The notes beneath the pieces are model-generated. The model ran no database searches. It was not told the origin of the DNA and saw nothing but the letters and a program-made list of their open reading frames with translations. Position numbers and translations under genes: made by a program. A stretch of 64,000 nucleotides of DNA from Syntrophales bacterium (GTDB taxonomy: Bacteria; Desulfobacterota; Syntrophia; Syntrophales; UBA2210): positions 62,001 through 126,000 of the forward strand of contig JALOBE010000001.1 in assembly GCA_023228425.1 (NCBI GenBank). Direction: 5' to 3'. Below, piece by piece: positions 24,024-35,422 of the stretch. The stretch's first letter is position 1. Each line of letters starts with the position of its first letter.

Positions 24024-25844
24024 TTACTCTGACCCGTATGTCTCTTCAATGCGGTCGGCGTACTTTTCGTAGACGGCCCGTCGTTTCAGCTTCATTGTCT
24101 GCGTGAGGGTACCATTTTCCAGGGAGAAGCCTTCTTTCAGGAAAATGTATTTTTTGGGTATTTCATACGAACCGTACTTGCCTTCCAGCACCGCGTTAAC
24201 CTGCTTTTTAATCTCTTCCTGAACCACGGGCAGGTCGATCAGTTCCTTCGCCGTTCCGGTGAGATTATTGTCTTTCGCCCAGGTTTCCAAAGCGATGTCG
24301 TCGGAAACGACGAAGCAGATATTGTAGGGACGTCCGTCTCCATAAAGCATCGCGGCCTCAACAAGGGGAACGAGGCGGATGTCCTCTTCCAGGGAAGCGG
24401 GAAAGACATACTTCCCGTTCTCCAGCTTGTACTGTTCCTTGATTCTTCCGGTGATAAAAAGGTACCCGTCGTCGTTCAGACGGCCACGGTCACCGGTACG
24501 GAATCCACCGTCCTCCATGAGAACGGCCTTCGTTTCCTCGGGTTTGTTGTGATAGCCCTTCATGACATTCGGCCCGTACACAATTATTTCACCGTCACCC
24601 AGTTCGGGGTCGCCGTAGGTAGTGTCTATGACGACTTTTACCTTCTCGATAGGCCTTCCCACCGATCCGAGGCACACGCCGGAGGGAGAATTGACCGTTA
24701 CGGCCGGTGAGGTTTCCGTCAGGCCGTAGCAGTCGTAAACCGATATGCCGATATCGAAGAAAAACTGGGCAATATCGGGATTCATGGCGGCGCTTCCAGA
24801 CATGGACTCCTTGAGACGCCCTCCGAATCGCTCGCGGATTTTCGAGAAGACGAGCTTGTCGCCAAGGTTGAACTTGAAATTTGTCATGGCGCCGGGAGAC
24901 TGCCCTGCTTTCAGGGCATTTCTCTTTTCAGTCGCGGCGTTCAAGGCGAACAGGAAAAGTTTCTTCCTGATCCCCCCATCTTTGTTCATTCTGGCCCAGA
25001 GACCGTCATAGATCCTGTTGAAAATCCGGGGCACGGCAATGAGGAACGTGGGCTTCACTTTCTGGATGTCTTCCAGAATGGTCTGAGCACTCCCGGCTAT
25101 TCCCATCGTGGCTCCTACACGGGTCATGGCGTAGAGCTCCGCTGTCTGGCCAAAGGAATGTGCCCAGGGAATAATGGACAGGGTCACTGAATGTTCGTTG
25201 ACCGTTGTAAAGTCTTTGAGTCCCGAGATAACGTTGCTTGTGAAGTTGCCGTGAGTGAGAAGAACCCCCTTGGGGTCTCCCGTGGTCCCCGACGTGTAGA
25301 TAAGAACCGCGACTTCATCGCCGGCGGGATACACCGACGGTACAGGGTGTTCTTTCCCCGCCCGTTCCAGTTCCGCCATCGTTCCGGGGCCGTCTCCTTC
25401 GACCAGAATGAGCTTCTCCAAGGTGGTGATTCCCTCGATCACGGGTTTGAGTTTCTCCATGACCTCGGGCTTTGACACAAACAAAACTCGAACGGAAGCA
25501 TCCTTGAGGATGTACTGCCAGGTTTTGGGAAGTTCCGCCTCGTACATGGGAACAAAGCGGGCTCCGAGTCCATAGGTGGCAAAGGCGGCTATGGCCCACT
25601 CGGCCCGGTTGTTGGCGATGAGCCCCACGACATCTCCCTTGCCGATCCCCATCTTCGCGAGACCCGCCCGCAGGGCATCAACCCGCTCGCCCGTTTCCCG
25701 GTAGGTCATCCAGCGAAACGTTCCGTCCGCCTGGCGGGTACCGAAATGGGGCTTGTCGGGAAACCGCTCCACGGCCGATTCCAGAAACTCTACCAGGTTG
25801 TCCGGTTTTTCCAGCTCGTAGGAAAGTGTGCCTGCTTGCTCCAT
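24024..25844 (-). CDS. Long-chain acyl-CoA synthetase (AMP-forming)
   Basis: This 606-residue ligase of the ANL superfamily activates a carboxylate with ATP and then CoA. It shows the P-loop-like motif YTSGTTGDPKGVLLTHGN, the DCYGLTETSPAVTVNSP stretch, FRTGDRGRLNDDGYLFITGR and the C-terminal KLENGKYVFPASLEE with the family Lys. The overall form matches FadD15/FAA-type long-chain enzymes. The ATG at 25844 has AAAGGAG nine bases upstream; an in-frame TTG lies three codons before it. It is monocistronic, with a terminator behind it, and a family 1 repeat upstream. Confidence 0.93.
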   Translation of the reverse strand: MEQAGTLSYELEKPDNLVEFLESAVERFPDKPHFGTRQADGTFRWMTYRETGERVDALRAGLAKMGIGKGDVVGLIANNRAEWAIAAFATYGLGARFVPMYEAELPKTWQYILKDASVRVLFVSKPEVMEKLKPVIEGITTLEKLILVEGDGPGTMAELERAGKEHPVPSVYPAGDEVAVLIYTSGTTGDPKGVLLTHGNFTSNVISGLKDFTTVNEHSVTLSIIPWAHSFGQTAELYAMTRVGATMGIAGSAQTILEDIQKVKPTFLIAVPRIFNRIYDGLWARMNKDGGIRKKLFLFALNAATEKRNALKAGQSPGAMTNFKFNLGDKLVFSKIRERFGGRLKESMSGSAAMNPDIAQFFFDIGISVYDCYGLTETSPAVTVNSPSGVCLGSVGRPIEKVKVVIDTTYGDPELGDGEIIVYGPNVMKGYHNKPEETKAVLMEDGGFRTGDRGRLNDDGYLFITGRIKEQYKLENGKYVFPASLEEDIRLVPLVEAAMLYGDGRPYNICFVVSDDIALETWAKDNNLTGTAKELIDLPVVQEEIKKQVNAVLEGKYGSYEIPKKYIFLKEGFSLENGTLTQTMKLKRRAVYEKYADRIEETYGSE

Positions 25845-25893
25845 GGTATTCAACTCCTTTCTACCGAATTTAGTTTGTGCATTCCCTTAAAAA

Positions 25894-26070
25894 GTCGAAA
25901 ACGTCCGATAGAGGACGACTTGCAAAAAGCTCTTTGAGGCAAGGCGCGCACATCCTGAAGAATGCGACGTACTTTTTGAGGTACACCCCGGTGACGAAGG
26001 AAAGAGCGCAATCAAGCATCCGGCTCTCGTGCCGGAGGCATGCCTCCGGTACCATGGCACGAAGCCGTCA
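25894..26070 (+). repeat. Family 1 MITE-like repeat, copy H
   Basis: This copy holds the standard order GTCGAAAACGTCCGATAGAG, GCAAAAAGCTCTTTGAGG, GCGCGCACATCCTGAAG, GAGGTACACC, GAGCGCAATCAAGCATCC, an extra GCCGGAGGCATGCCTCCGG palindrome, and the end CACGAAGCCGTCA. Its left end is degenerate. The remaining part of the gap, 26071-26408, shows no convincing gene; a 93-codon minus-strand frame at 26098-26379 has neither a ribosome site nor a recognisable family. Confidence 0.8.
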
Positions 26071-26408
26071 TTCCCCGGCCGCACTCATCCTGGTTGCTTA
26101 TTGCAACTCTCTGAAAACACTCCAGTCCACCAGGACATCCGGACCTGTGTCGCAGACGCACCGGCACGAAGCACGGCAGTGTCCACGAGAGGATAATTCG
26201 ACATGGGGAGCAGCCCTTCGCCATGTAATTCCGTCGATATTCCGGTTATGATGTACATTGAAAAAGACGAGGCCCGGAATTGTCCAGAGCAGGGACCTCA
26301 ACACAACATCAGCCCTCACAATAGGACTATATCTACATGAATGCCCGTCGAGAATCAATGTATTTTTAGCCTGTTTCACTGAAAATGGAAGGGTGGTACA
26401 GGCAACGC

Positions 26409-27692
26409 TTAAGAATGTCTGTCTCGCAGCACGAACCGGGAGGCTGAGACTCCCGCCAGGTATCCCGTTGAAAAGGCCGCCTGCAGGTTGTATCCTCCCG
26501 TGTCGGCGTCCACGTCAAGAACCTCCCCAGCGAAGAAAATGCCTGTACCACGTCGTGAATGCATCGTTTTTGGATCGATTTCTTTCAGGGAGATACCGCC
26601 GGCCGTCACTATTGCCTCGGCGACAGGACGGTGACCTGTCACGGTGAGCCGGAAATCCTTCAGCCATAGCCGAAGCCGAAGCCGCTGACGGGCTGTCAGC
26701 TGGTTTGCCTGTTTTGCGGAAGGAATCCCTGTCATATCGATACACAAGGGAATCAGCAGGGAAGGGATCAGTCCTTTGAGAACATTCCTGAATTGTGTTT
26801 TTCCACGGGCCTCGAAATCACGAAGAAGCCGCGCGTCGAGTTTCTTCTCATCAAGAGCGGCCTTCAAATCGATGGACAGTTCGACCCTCTTTCCGTCTTT
26901 CAGGGCATCGACGGCACGGCCACTCAAACTGAGTATGATGGGCCCGGAGAGACCGAAGTGGGTGAAGTTCAATTCACCAACCCCGGAATGGACTTTCTTC
27001 CCATCCAGTCGGAGGGTCGCTCGAACGTTTTTTAAACCCAGCCCCTGCAGGCGCCGTGCGCTGTCCCCCTCCGTTTCCAGAGGAACCAGGGCGGGGCGCG
27101 GAGGAACAATGGAGTGGCCGACGGAACGGGCAAGGCGATAGCCGTCACCGGTGGATCCTGTCAGGGGATAACTCAGCCCCCCCGTGGCAATGATAAGGGC
27201 ATCGGCATGAAGATCCTCCTCGGTTCCGGAAGTCAGGTCAAGCACGCGCAATCCCCTGATTATTCTTTCCTTCTCAAGAATCTTCACGGCCCGGGTCCGG
27301 AGAAGAGTCCGTACACCCTGTCGCTGTGTCCAGTCGATCAGAGCGTCCACCACCTCCTCCGCCCTGTTGCCGGCGGGAAACACGCGACCGCCCCGCTCCG
27401 TCACCGTTGCGATCCCCAGAGATTCCAGAAAGGCCATGAGATCGAGGACAAAGAACTCGTGAAAGCAGGGTTTGAGAAACCGCCCGGCAGTTCCAAAGTG
27501 AGGGACAAATTCGTCCAGGGAGCGGTTATTTGTGATATTGCATCGCCCCTTACCGGTTATGCGCAGCTTTCGCCCCGGCCGGTCCATGGTTTCCACAAGC
27601 GTCACCGGGGCGCCCAGCCCAGCCGCTGTTCCGGCGGCCATCATGCCGGCGGGACCGGCTCCGATAACGATAATTCCCGGTATGCTTGTCAT
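26409..27692 (-). CDS. HI0933-family NAD(P)/FAD-dependent oxidoreductase
   Basis: This 427-residue flavoprotein has the FAD-binding GAGPAGMMAAGTAA motif at residues 10-23, then KLRITGKGRCNITNN, IATGGLSYPLTGSTGDGY and the C-terminal FFAGEVLDVDADTGGYNLQAAFSTGYLAG. These define the HI0933/BaiN family (COG2081). Some members reduce bile-acid enones; most are unassigned. The ATG at 27692 fits the family start, though no good ribosome site is close; the frame is open to 28073 into the next gene. It lies 146 bases downstream of the OFA transporter on the same strand, with a hairpin between. Confidence 0.9.
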   Translation of the reverse strand: MTSIPGIIVIGAGPAGMMAAGTAAGLGAPVTLVETMDRPGRKLRITGKGRCNITNNRSLDEFVPHFGTAGRFLKPCFHEFFVLDLMAFLESLGIATVTERGGRVFPAGNRAEEVVDALIDWTQRQGVRTLLRTRAVKILEKERIIRGLRVLDLTSGTEEDLHADALIIATGGLSYPLTGSTGDGYRLARSVGHSIVPPRPALVPLETEGDSARRLQGLGLKNVRATLRLDGKKVHSGVGELNFTHFGLSGPIILSLSGRAVDALKDGKRVELSIDLKAALDEKKLDARLLRDFEARGKTQFRNVLKGLIPSLLIPLCIDMTGIPSAKQANQLTARQRLRLRLWLKDFRLTVTGHRPVAEAIVTAGGISLKEIDPKTMHSRRGTGIFFAGEVLDVDADTGGYNLQAAFSTGYLAGVSASRFVLRDRHS

Positions 27693-27771
27693 TGGCCGGC
27701 GCTTGCTTTCCTTCAAAGAGCGGTTCACCACGTCGGCATGTCCGGGCGATCCGACGACCCGCACCGGAACG

Positions 27772-27812
27772 ACAGGACGGTATCCCGGAGCATACCCGGG
27801 ATGCCGTCCTGT
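27772..27812 (-). other. Long intercistronic hairpin behind the OFA transporter gene
   Basis: ACAGGACGG-TATCCCGG (27772-27788) pairs with CCGGGATGCCGTCCTGT (27796-27812), a 17-base-pair stem with a single G-T pair. No T tract follows on the minus strand. It may act as a rho-assisted terminator or protect the 3' end of the transporter message from decay. Confidence 0.55.
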
Positions 27813-27838
27813 TTCAACGGGACCGCGGAAAAACCGTA

Positions 27839-29137
27839 CTATCGGTTCTTGCTCCGGGGAAGCCGATACACCAAGGCTATCACCAGGCCCACTGTCAGCA
27901 GCAGGGACGCGATGAAGAGCGCCTGGTCCTTCATCCTGGCAAAGACAAAGGGACCGATCAGGCCCGCCGCGCTCCAGGCTGTGAGCATGACACCGTATAC
28001 TTTTCCTATGTAGGTGGGTCCGAAGGAATCCGCCGCGTAAGCGGGCATGGTGGCAAAACCTCCGCCGTAGCACGCGAGAAGATAGCAGGCCACAACCATA
28101 AAGAGATAATAGCTGTTGATATACCCCAGGGCAATCAACAGATAAAGGACCGCCTGGGTGGCAAACATGATGGAGAAGACCGCTTTTCGGCCGATATTAT
28201 CCGATATTTTAGCCCAGAAGAGTCTCCCCAGACCGTTGAAGATAGCCGAATAGGCAACGACGGCTCCTCCAGCCGTTGCCAGGACGACGGCGAGGGCCTC
28301 CGGTGCAAGGTTCGGGTCCGCCAGGGGGCGATACAGATCCTGCGCCAGGGGGGATAACTGGGAGATCAGTCCCAGTCCCGCGGAAATATTAAGGCAGAGC
28401 ATGGCCCAGAGCATCCACCACTGGGGGCGTCGGACGGCTTCACCGAAGGTGAAGGAGTCGGCGGCGGATACCGTTGCAGTCGACGGTGTAAAGCCGGCCG
28501 GAAGCCATCCCGCGGGAGGGTTTCTGAAGAGCCGGGCCGACGCGGTGACGAGGACCAGGAAAATAATACCCCAGATGTAAAACGTGTTTGCGACACCCGA
28601 ACTGAGTATGACACCATCTTCCACCACCCTGAAATGGGCTATCATGGGAGGGGCTATCCGACCCATGAAAAAGGCACCGAGGCCGAACCCCATGACGGCC
28701 AGCCCCGTTACAAGACCCCGCTTGTCGGGGAACCACCGGACAAGGGTTGCAATAGGGGTGACATACCCGAAGCCGTTACCGAGGCCGGCGATGAGGCCGA
28801 ATCCCAGGTAGAGCAGAACAATGTTTCCCGACTGGTCGGCAAATCCTGCCAGAAGGGTTCCCAGACCGAAGAGGACGCCACCGATAGTAGCCACCAGTCT
28901 GGGCCCGTACTTGTCGACGAGGGACCCTCCGAATGCGGCGGCCAGGCCGATAACCAGCATCAGGATCATGAAGGTAACCTGGATCTGAAAATCATTCTCC
29001 GGACTGCCCCACCCATGTTTGTTCATCAGAGGAATTTTAAATACCGACCATGCGTAGACCGTGCCGAGGCAGAGTTGAATGACAACGGCAGCGCCGGCGA
29101 TCCACCAGCGTTTCATTTCCAGATTATGTTCAGACAT
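27839..29137 (-). CDS. OFA-family MFS transporter (oxalate/formate antiporter-like)
   Basis: This 432-residue protein has twelve predicted membrane segments and begins KRWWIAGAAVVIQLCLGTVYAWSVF, the typical OFA start. The first-loop motif reads GGSLVDKYGPR, and the second half has AKISDNIGRKAVF. OFA members move monocarboxylates or dicarboxylates, such as oxalate with formate; the substrate here is not determined. AAGGAG lies before the ATG. It is divergent from the acyl-CoA dehydrogenase gene, sharing a 264-base regulatory region, so a link to organic acid metabolism is plausible. Confidence 0.92.
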   Translation of the reverse strand: MSEHNLEMKRWWIAGAAVVIQLCLGTVYAWSVFKIPLMNKHGWGSPENDFQIQVTFMILMLVIGLAAAFGGSLVDKYGPRLVATIGGVLFGLGTLLAGFADQSGNIVLLYLGFGLIAGLGNGFGYVTPIATLVRWFPDKRGLVTGLAVMGFGLGAFFMGRIAPPMIAHFRVVEDGVILSSGVANTFYIWGIIFLVLVTASARLFRNPPAGWLPAGFTPSTATVSAADSFTFGEAVRRPQWWMLWAMLCLNISAGLGLISQLSPLAQDLYRPLADPNLAPEALAVVLATAGGAVVAYSAIFNGLGRLFWAKISDNIGRKAVFSIMFATQAVLYLLIALGYINSYYLFMVVACYLLACYGGGFATMPAYAADSFGPTYIGKVYGVMLTAWSAAGLIGPFVFARMKDQALFIASLLLTVGLVIALVYRLPRSKNR

Positions 29138-29292
29138 GGAAGCACTCCTTCATTCGTGTATTGAATCGTTCCCTTCATTCCCGGCTCCGGGGGAACAGAC
29201 GGTACGATACCGGTGTGGAGCCGGTGCATATTTACTCTTTTTTGGGGGTTGTGTCAAAGAAAGACACCCCCTTCCAGATTCGTGCTCTTCTC

Positions 29293-29337
29293 TTGACACC
29301 ATGATGAGATGAGCCTATAGTTTCAACTAGTTTCAAG
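29293..29337 (+). promoter_or_regulatory. Strong sigma-70-type promoter with a direct-repeat operator
   Basis: TTGACA (29293-29298), a 17-base spacer and TATAGT (29316-29321) make the best canonical promoter in the window, pointing at the acyl-CoA dehydrogenase gene. Overlapping the -10 and the start region are two copies of AGTTTCAA at 29319 and 29329, ten bases apart on one DNA face. Such a placement suits a repressor. The regulator is unknown. Confidence 0.72.
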
Positions 29338-29401
29338 CAAACAATCCTGACGAACCCGAAAAAGCCGACCCCGCATCACGATACCCCTTAGGAGGCCCGC
29401 C

Positions 29402-31102
29402 ATGATTTTGCTCAACCCCACGAAGCACCGGCGACGGTATCCCGATGAGCCGTCCCGGGACATCATGCTCAAAACCATCGAGTTTTTTGAAACGAAGGGA
29501 AAAACAAAACTCAAGGAAGACGACCGTGACCGGGTCTGGTATGACGACTTTCTGGAGTTCATCAAAAAAGAAAAAATCTTCGCACGACTCCTGACGCCCT
29601 CGAAATACGGTCCCGATGAGAGCTACCGCTGGGATACCTGGAGGAACTGTGAGTTCAATGAAATCACTGCGTTTTACGGACTTCACTACTGGTACACCTG
29701 GCAGGTGAGCATTCTCGGTCTCGGACCCATCTGGATGAGTGATAACGAGGAGGTCAAGAAAAGGGCCGCGGAATTGCTCGAGGAAGGCGCCATTTTCGCC
29801 TTCGGGCTTTCAGAGCGTGATCACGGGGCCGACATATATTCCACGGAAATGACCCTCACACCCCAGCCTGACGGGACCTGGCTGGCCAATGGTGAAAAAT
29901 ATTATATCGGGAACGGCAACAAGGCGGAAATGGTCTCCACATTTGGCAGAACATCCGACACCGGAGACTATGTCTTCTTCATTTCGAACTTTCGCCACAA
30001 GCAGTACGAACTGCGGAAAAACATCGTCAATGTCCAGTCTTACGTCGCCGACTTCAAACTCACCAACTATCCCGTGACGGAGGCCGACATCCTGAAAAAA
30101 GGCCCCGGGGCCTGGGACGATATGCTCAACACAGTAAACGTGGGCAAGTACAATCTTGGCTGGGCCTCCATCGGAATCTGCACCCATGCCTTTTACGAAG
30201 CCATAAACCACGCGTCGAACCGGAAGCTCTACGGGATGTACGTCACCGACATGCCCCACGTGAAACAGATGTTCACCGATGCCTATGTCCGCCTGGTGGG
30301 AATGAAGCTTTTCGGACTTCGGTGCGCTGATTACATGAGAACGGCCCATGCCGGGGACCGGCGTTACCTGCTTTATGACCCGACCATGAAGATGAAAGTC
30401 ACTACCCAGGGTGAGCAGGTAATTGACTTGCTCTGGGACGTCATCGCCGCCAAGGGATTTGAAATGGACACCTATTTCGAGATGGCCACCCGGGACATTC
30501 GGGCGCTTCCCAAACTAGAGGGGACAGTCCACGTGAATATCATGCTCATCGTCAAGTTCATCAAGAATTACCTCTTCGATCACCATGAGTTTGAACCTGT
30601 TGGAACCATCGACGATATGAAAAGTGACGATTTTTTCTGGAACCAGGGACCGGCGAAAAACCTGGGCAGTGTCCGCTTCCATGACTATTCAAAGGCGTAC
30701 GATGCTTTCGATCTTCCCAACATCAGCATTTTCAGAAAGCAGATCGATCTCTTCAAGGAGATGCTCATAACCGCCATGCCCGATGAGAGTCAGATGCGAA
30801 ATCCGGATTTTATGCTTACCCTGGGTGAAATGTTCACCCTCATAGTCTACGGACAACTGATTCTGGAAAACGCTCCCTTGTACGGCATCGACAAGGACAT
30901 AATCGACCAGATGTTTGACTGCTATGTCAGGGATTTTTCATCCTTCGCCCTGGAGATGCATAACAAGCCTTCGGTAACGCAACAGCAAATGCACCACTGT
31001 CTGAAGCTGATAGGCAAGCCCGTGGTAGACGAAGCACGGTATGACAGGGTCTGGAACGGGTATGTCATTGCCCTCAAGAATGCCTATGAAATGAATCCCT
31101 GA
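29402..31102 (+). CDS. Large acyl-CoA dehydrogenase
   Basis: This 566-residue flavoprotein has the acyl-CoA dehydrogenase order: an N-terminal helical domain, the FAD-site region FAFGLSERDHGADIYSTEM, the middle barrel with WLANGEKYYIGNGNKA, and the helical domain with the likely catalytic Glu in KLEGTVHVN, matching the usual xEGT. It is about 180 residues longer than short-chain enzymes, with an extra C-terminal helical part (from about 410). Substrate is unknown. It is monocistronic with a strong promoter and GGAGG near the ATG. Its place opposite an organic acid transporter suggests acyl-CoA oxidation or its reverse. Confidence 0.9.
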   Translation: MILLNPTKHRRRYPDEPSRDIMLKTIEFFETKGKTKLKEDDRDRVWYDDFLEFIKKEKIFARLLTPSKYGPDESYRWDTWRNCEFNEITAFYGLHYWYTWQVSILGLGPIWMSDNEEVKKRAAELLEEGAIFAFGLSERDHGADIYSTEMTLTPQPDGTWLANGEKYYIGNGNKAEMVSTFGRTSDTGDYVFFISNFRHKQYELRKNIVNVQSYVADFKLTNYPVTEADILKKGPGAWDDMLNTVNVGKYNLGWASIGICTHAFYEAINHASNRKLYGMYVTDMPHVKQMFTDAYVRLVGMKLFGLRCADYMRTAHAGDRRYLLYDPTMKMKVTTQGEQVIDLLWDVIAAKGFEMDTYFEMATRDIRALPKLEGTVHVNIMLIVKFIKNYLFDHHEFEPVGTIDDMKSDDFFWNQGPAKNLGSVRFHDYSKAYDAFDLPNISIFRKQIDLFKEMLITAMPDESQMRNPDFMLTLGEMFTLIVYGQLILENAPLYGIDKDIIDQMFDCYVRDFSSFALEMHNKPSVTQQQMHHCLKLIGKPVVDEARYDRVWNGYVIALKNAYEMNP

Positions 31103-31126
31103 AGATACCGGGGCCGGCGACGGGGA

Positions 31127-32068
31127 TCAGCGATGAACGAGAGCGGCGCCCTGGAAGGTATTCCGGCGATCCAGTTCGTCGTCAATGGCGTTCAGCACAG
31201 CCAGCTTATTTTTCCCCCACTCGGGGGCCAGGAAGATGTCCCGGTAGCCGTCCGCTGTGAGACGCTGAATCACGATCTTCGGAGGCAACACCTCCAGTAT
31301 GTCCACCACGGTGGACACGTATTCCTCCCGGGTCATCATCGGCAGGGCTCCTGTCCTGTAGAGGCGTCCGGCTTCAGTTCCGTCCAGGGCCAGCAACAGG
31401 TGTATCTTGATCCCGTCGATGGGCAGATCTGCCAGGAACCGTGCGGTTCGCATCATGTCGTCCCCGCTCTCGCCGGGAAGGCCCAGGATAATATGAGCAC
31501 AGATATAGATGCCCCGCCCGGCGGTTCGTTCCACCGTATCGACGAAGGCCGCCGCGTCGTGACCACGGTTGATGGCCCGCAGGGTGCGGTCATGAGCCGA
31601 CTGGAGACCGTATTCGATCCAGACGTGGCGCCCTTGATCGGCATAACGCTGAAGCAGGTCGATGACATCGTCGGCAATGCAATCCGGCCTCGTTCCAACG
31701 GAAATGCCGAGCACGCCCTCCTGGGCAAGAGCCTCGTCATAGAGCGCCTTGAGGTGCGGGAAGGAACCGTAGGTATTTGAAGCCGTCTGAAAATAGGCGA
31801 TATACTGTGTTGCCCCCCGGATACGCCTGTAGAGCTCTCTTCCGGCGGCTATCTGTTCGCTCACCGTGGGCAGGGGACCTGACTGGCGGAGACGGGAATA
31901 CCGCCCGTCGCAGTAGATGCAGCCTCCACAGGCGATGGACCCGTCACGGTTGGGACAGGTGAAGCCCGCGTCTATCTGTATTTTGAAGACCCTGCAGCCG
32001 AAGAGATCGAAAAAAAAACTTTTCAGGTCCCGATAGCGTTTTCCGGAATGATGCCGGTTTGGTTCCAT
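31127..32068 (-). CDS. YhcC-type radical SAM protein (TIGR01212 family)
   Basis: This 313-residue protein has the radical SAM cluster motif in FTCPNRDGSIACGGCIYC, where the Cys spacing is that of the YhcC family, and downstream YGLQSAHDRTLRAINRGHD and HIILGLPGESGDDM. YhcC proteins are thought to act in tRNA or cofactor modification; no firm reaction is known to me. The ATG at 32068 has AAAGGA upstream at 10 bases; a TTG lies two codons earlier. It is convergent with the acyl-CoA dehydrogenase gene, 24 bases apart. Confidence 0.88.
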   Translation of the reverse strand: MEPNRHHSGKRYRDLKSFFFDLFGCRVFKIQIDAGFTCPNRDGSIACGGCIYCDGRYSRLRQSGPLPTVSEQIAAGRELYRRIRGATQYIAYFQTASNTYGSFPHLKALYDEALAQEGVLGISVGTRPDCIADDVIDLLQRYADQGRHVWIEYGLQSAHDRTLRAINRGHDAAAFVDTVERTAGRGIYICAHIILGLPGESGDDMMRTARFLADLPIDGIKIHLLLALDGTEAGRLYRTGALPMMTREEYVSTVVDILEVLPPKIVIQRLTADGYRDIFLAPEWGKNKLAVLNAIDDELDRRNTFQGAALVHR

Positions 32069-32230
32069 CCCCAAATCGTCCTTTGCCCTGGAAGAAACGA
32101 TTCATGCATCGTAGTAAAGTACTGTCGTTAATTCAAGAAACAACCGTCACTTATAATTTCCTTGTTTTTTAAAATTTCATGATAGTAGTATTATAGTTTA
32201 TTCGTGTGCGGATCAACAACGGATATACCC

Positions 32231-34146
<1,916 letters not shown>

Positions 34147-34147
<1 letters not shown>

Positions 34148-35403
34148 TGACTATGCACATACCCGAAAAGACACGGCTTTTAATGGACCGTGGCGTTACC
34201 GTTCACAACCCATCGACGGTATATGTCGGCGACGAGGTTATTCTGGAAAGAATATCCGGAAACGGCGTGGTGATCTGGGGAGGTACCCGCATACGGGGCC
34301 CGAAGACCCTCATCTCAGCCGGTTCCCGGCTGGGGGAAGAGGGCCCGGTTACTCTCGTCGACTGCCGGTTAGGACAGTCGGTGACTCTCAAGGGGGGAGG
34401 GTTCAGAGAGTCCCTGTTCCTCGAGGGGGCCTCCGTGGGTTCGGGAGCACAGGTCCGGGAGGCCTGCCTGCTGGAGGAGGAAGCCGGCGCTGCTCATTCC
34501 GTGGGCCTGAAGCAGACTATTCTGTTTCCCTTCGTCACGCTGGGAAGCCTGGTCAATTTCTGTGACTGCCTCATGGCAGGCGGCACCGGTCGGAAACACC
34601 ACAGCGACGTGGGAAGCTCCTACGTGCACTTCAATTTCACGCCCAATCAGGACAAGGCAACAGCATCCCTCGTCGGTGATGTACCCCGGGGTGTCATGTT
34701 GCGGGAGCGGCCCATTTTCCTGGGCGGTCAGGGAGGACTTGTAGGACCCGCCCGGGTCGGGTACGGGACAGTGGTTGCCGCCGGAACAATCCTGCGGGAA
34801 GATCTGGGTGACGATTGTCTTTACTACGGAGATAGCAGGAGATCGGCGGGCTCGCGGCCCTTTTATAACGGGTTTTACGGCAACCAGGAACGTATCATTA
34901 TGAATAATATCAATTATATAGCAAATCTCGTAGCCCTGCGGGAATGGTACCGTCTGGTGCGGCGCCCTTTTTTCGATGACTCCGAGTTCGGTCCCGCTCT
35001 CTACGAAGGGGCCATGGACATCCTCGACATGGCACTGAACGAACGCATAGGACGATTCGGCGAGCTTGCACAAAAAATGGATCCTTCCGCCGGCAACGCC
35101 GAACCATCTTCCTCCGGAAGCGGCGGGACGGGCACTACTCCCCTGCGGCAGCCATTGAACAGGGTCTGGCCCCATCTGAGGGACTTCTTCTCCTCCATCG
35201 AATCCCGCCGTTTCGACACGAAGCACAGTGATGCCCTGTGCCGAGTACTGGCACAGAAAGAACATGAAGGGCACGGCACCTCCCGCTACCTGGAGGCGAT
35301 CCGTTCCCTTGACAATGCCATGGCGGCCCGTGGAACAGCCTGGCTCAAGGGAATAACGGAGCAGGTCGCAACACAGGCCCGCACGCTGCTATACAAGGCG
35401 TGA
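34147..35403 (+). CDS. GlmU-like left-handed beta-helix protein lacking the uridyltransferase domain
   Basis: This 418-residue protein has hexapeptide beta-helix repeats in its first 250 residues (YVGDEVILERISGNGVVIWG, RIRGPKTLISAGSRLGEEGP, FPFVTLGSLVNFCDCLMAGG), resembling the acetyltransferase half of GlmU. The nucleotidyl transferase domain (GGxGTRMR) is absent. The C-terminal 170 residues are helical with a Ser/Gly linker near 320 and are unlike GlmU. Such proteins are often labelled UDP-GlcNAc pyrophosphorylase-related, which this sequence does not support. The GTG at 34147 overlaps the mnmG stop and has AGGAG 11 bases upstream; an ATG follows two codons on. Confidence 0.7.
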
Positions 35404-35422
35404 GAACACAGAGGAGCTCCCA

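Noticed and set aside
26098..26379. 93-codon minus-strand ORF in the gap before the HI0933-family gene
   Set aside because: It starts at GTG without a ribosome site, and the protein resembles nothing I know.
32152..32157. TATAAT upstream of mnmG as a promoter
   Set aside because: The -10 is perfect, but no acceptable -35 lies 16-18 bases upstream, so a promoter was not listed as a feature.
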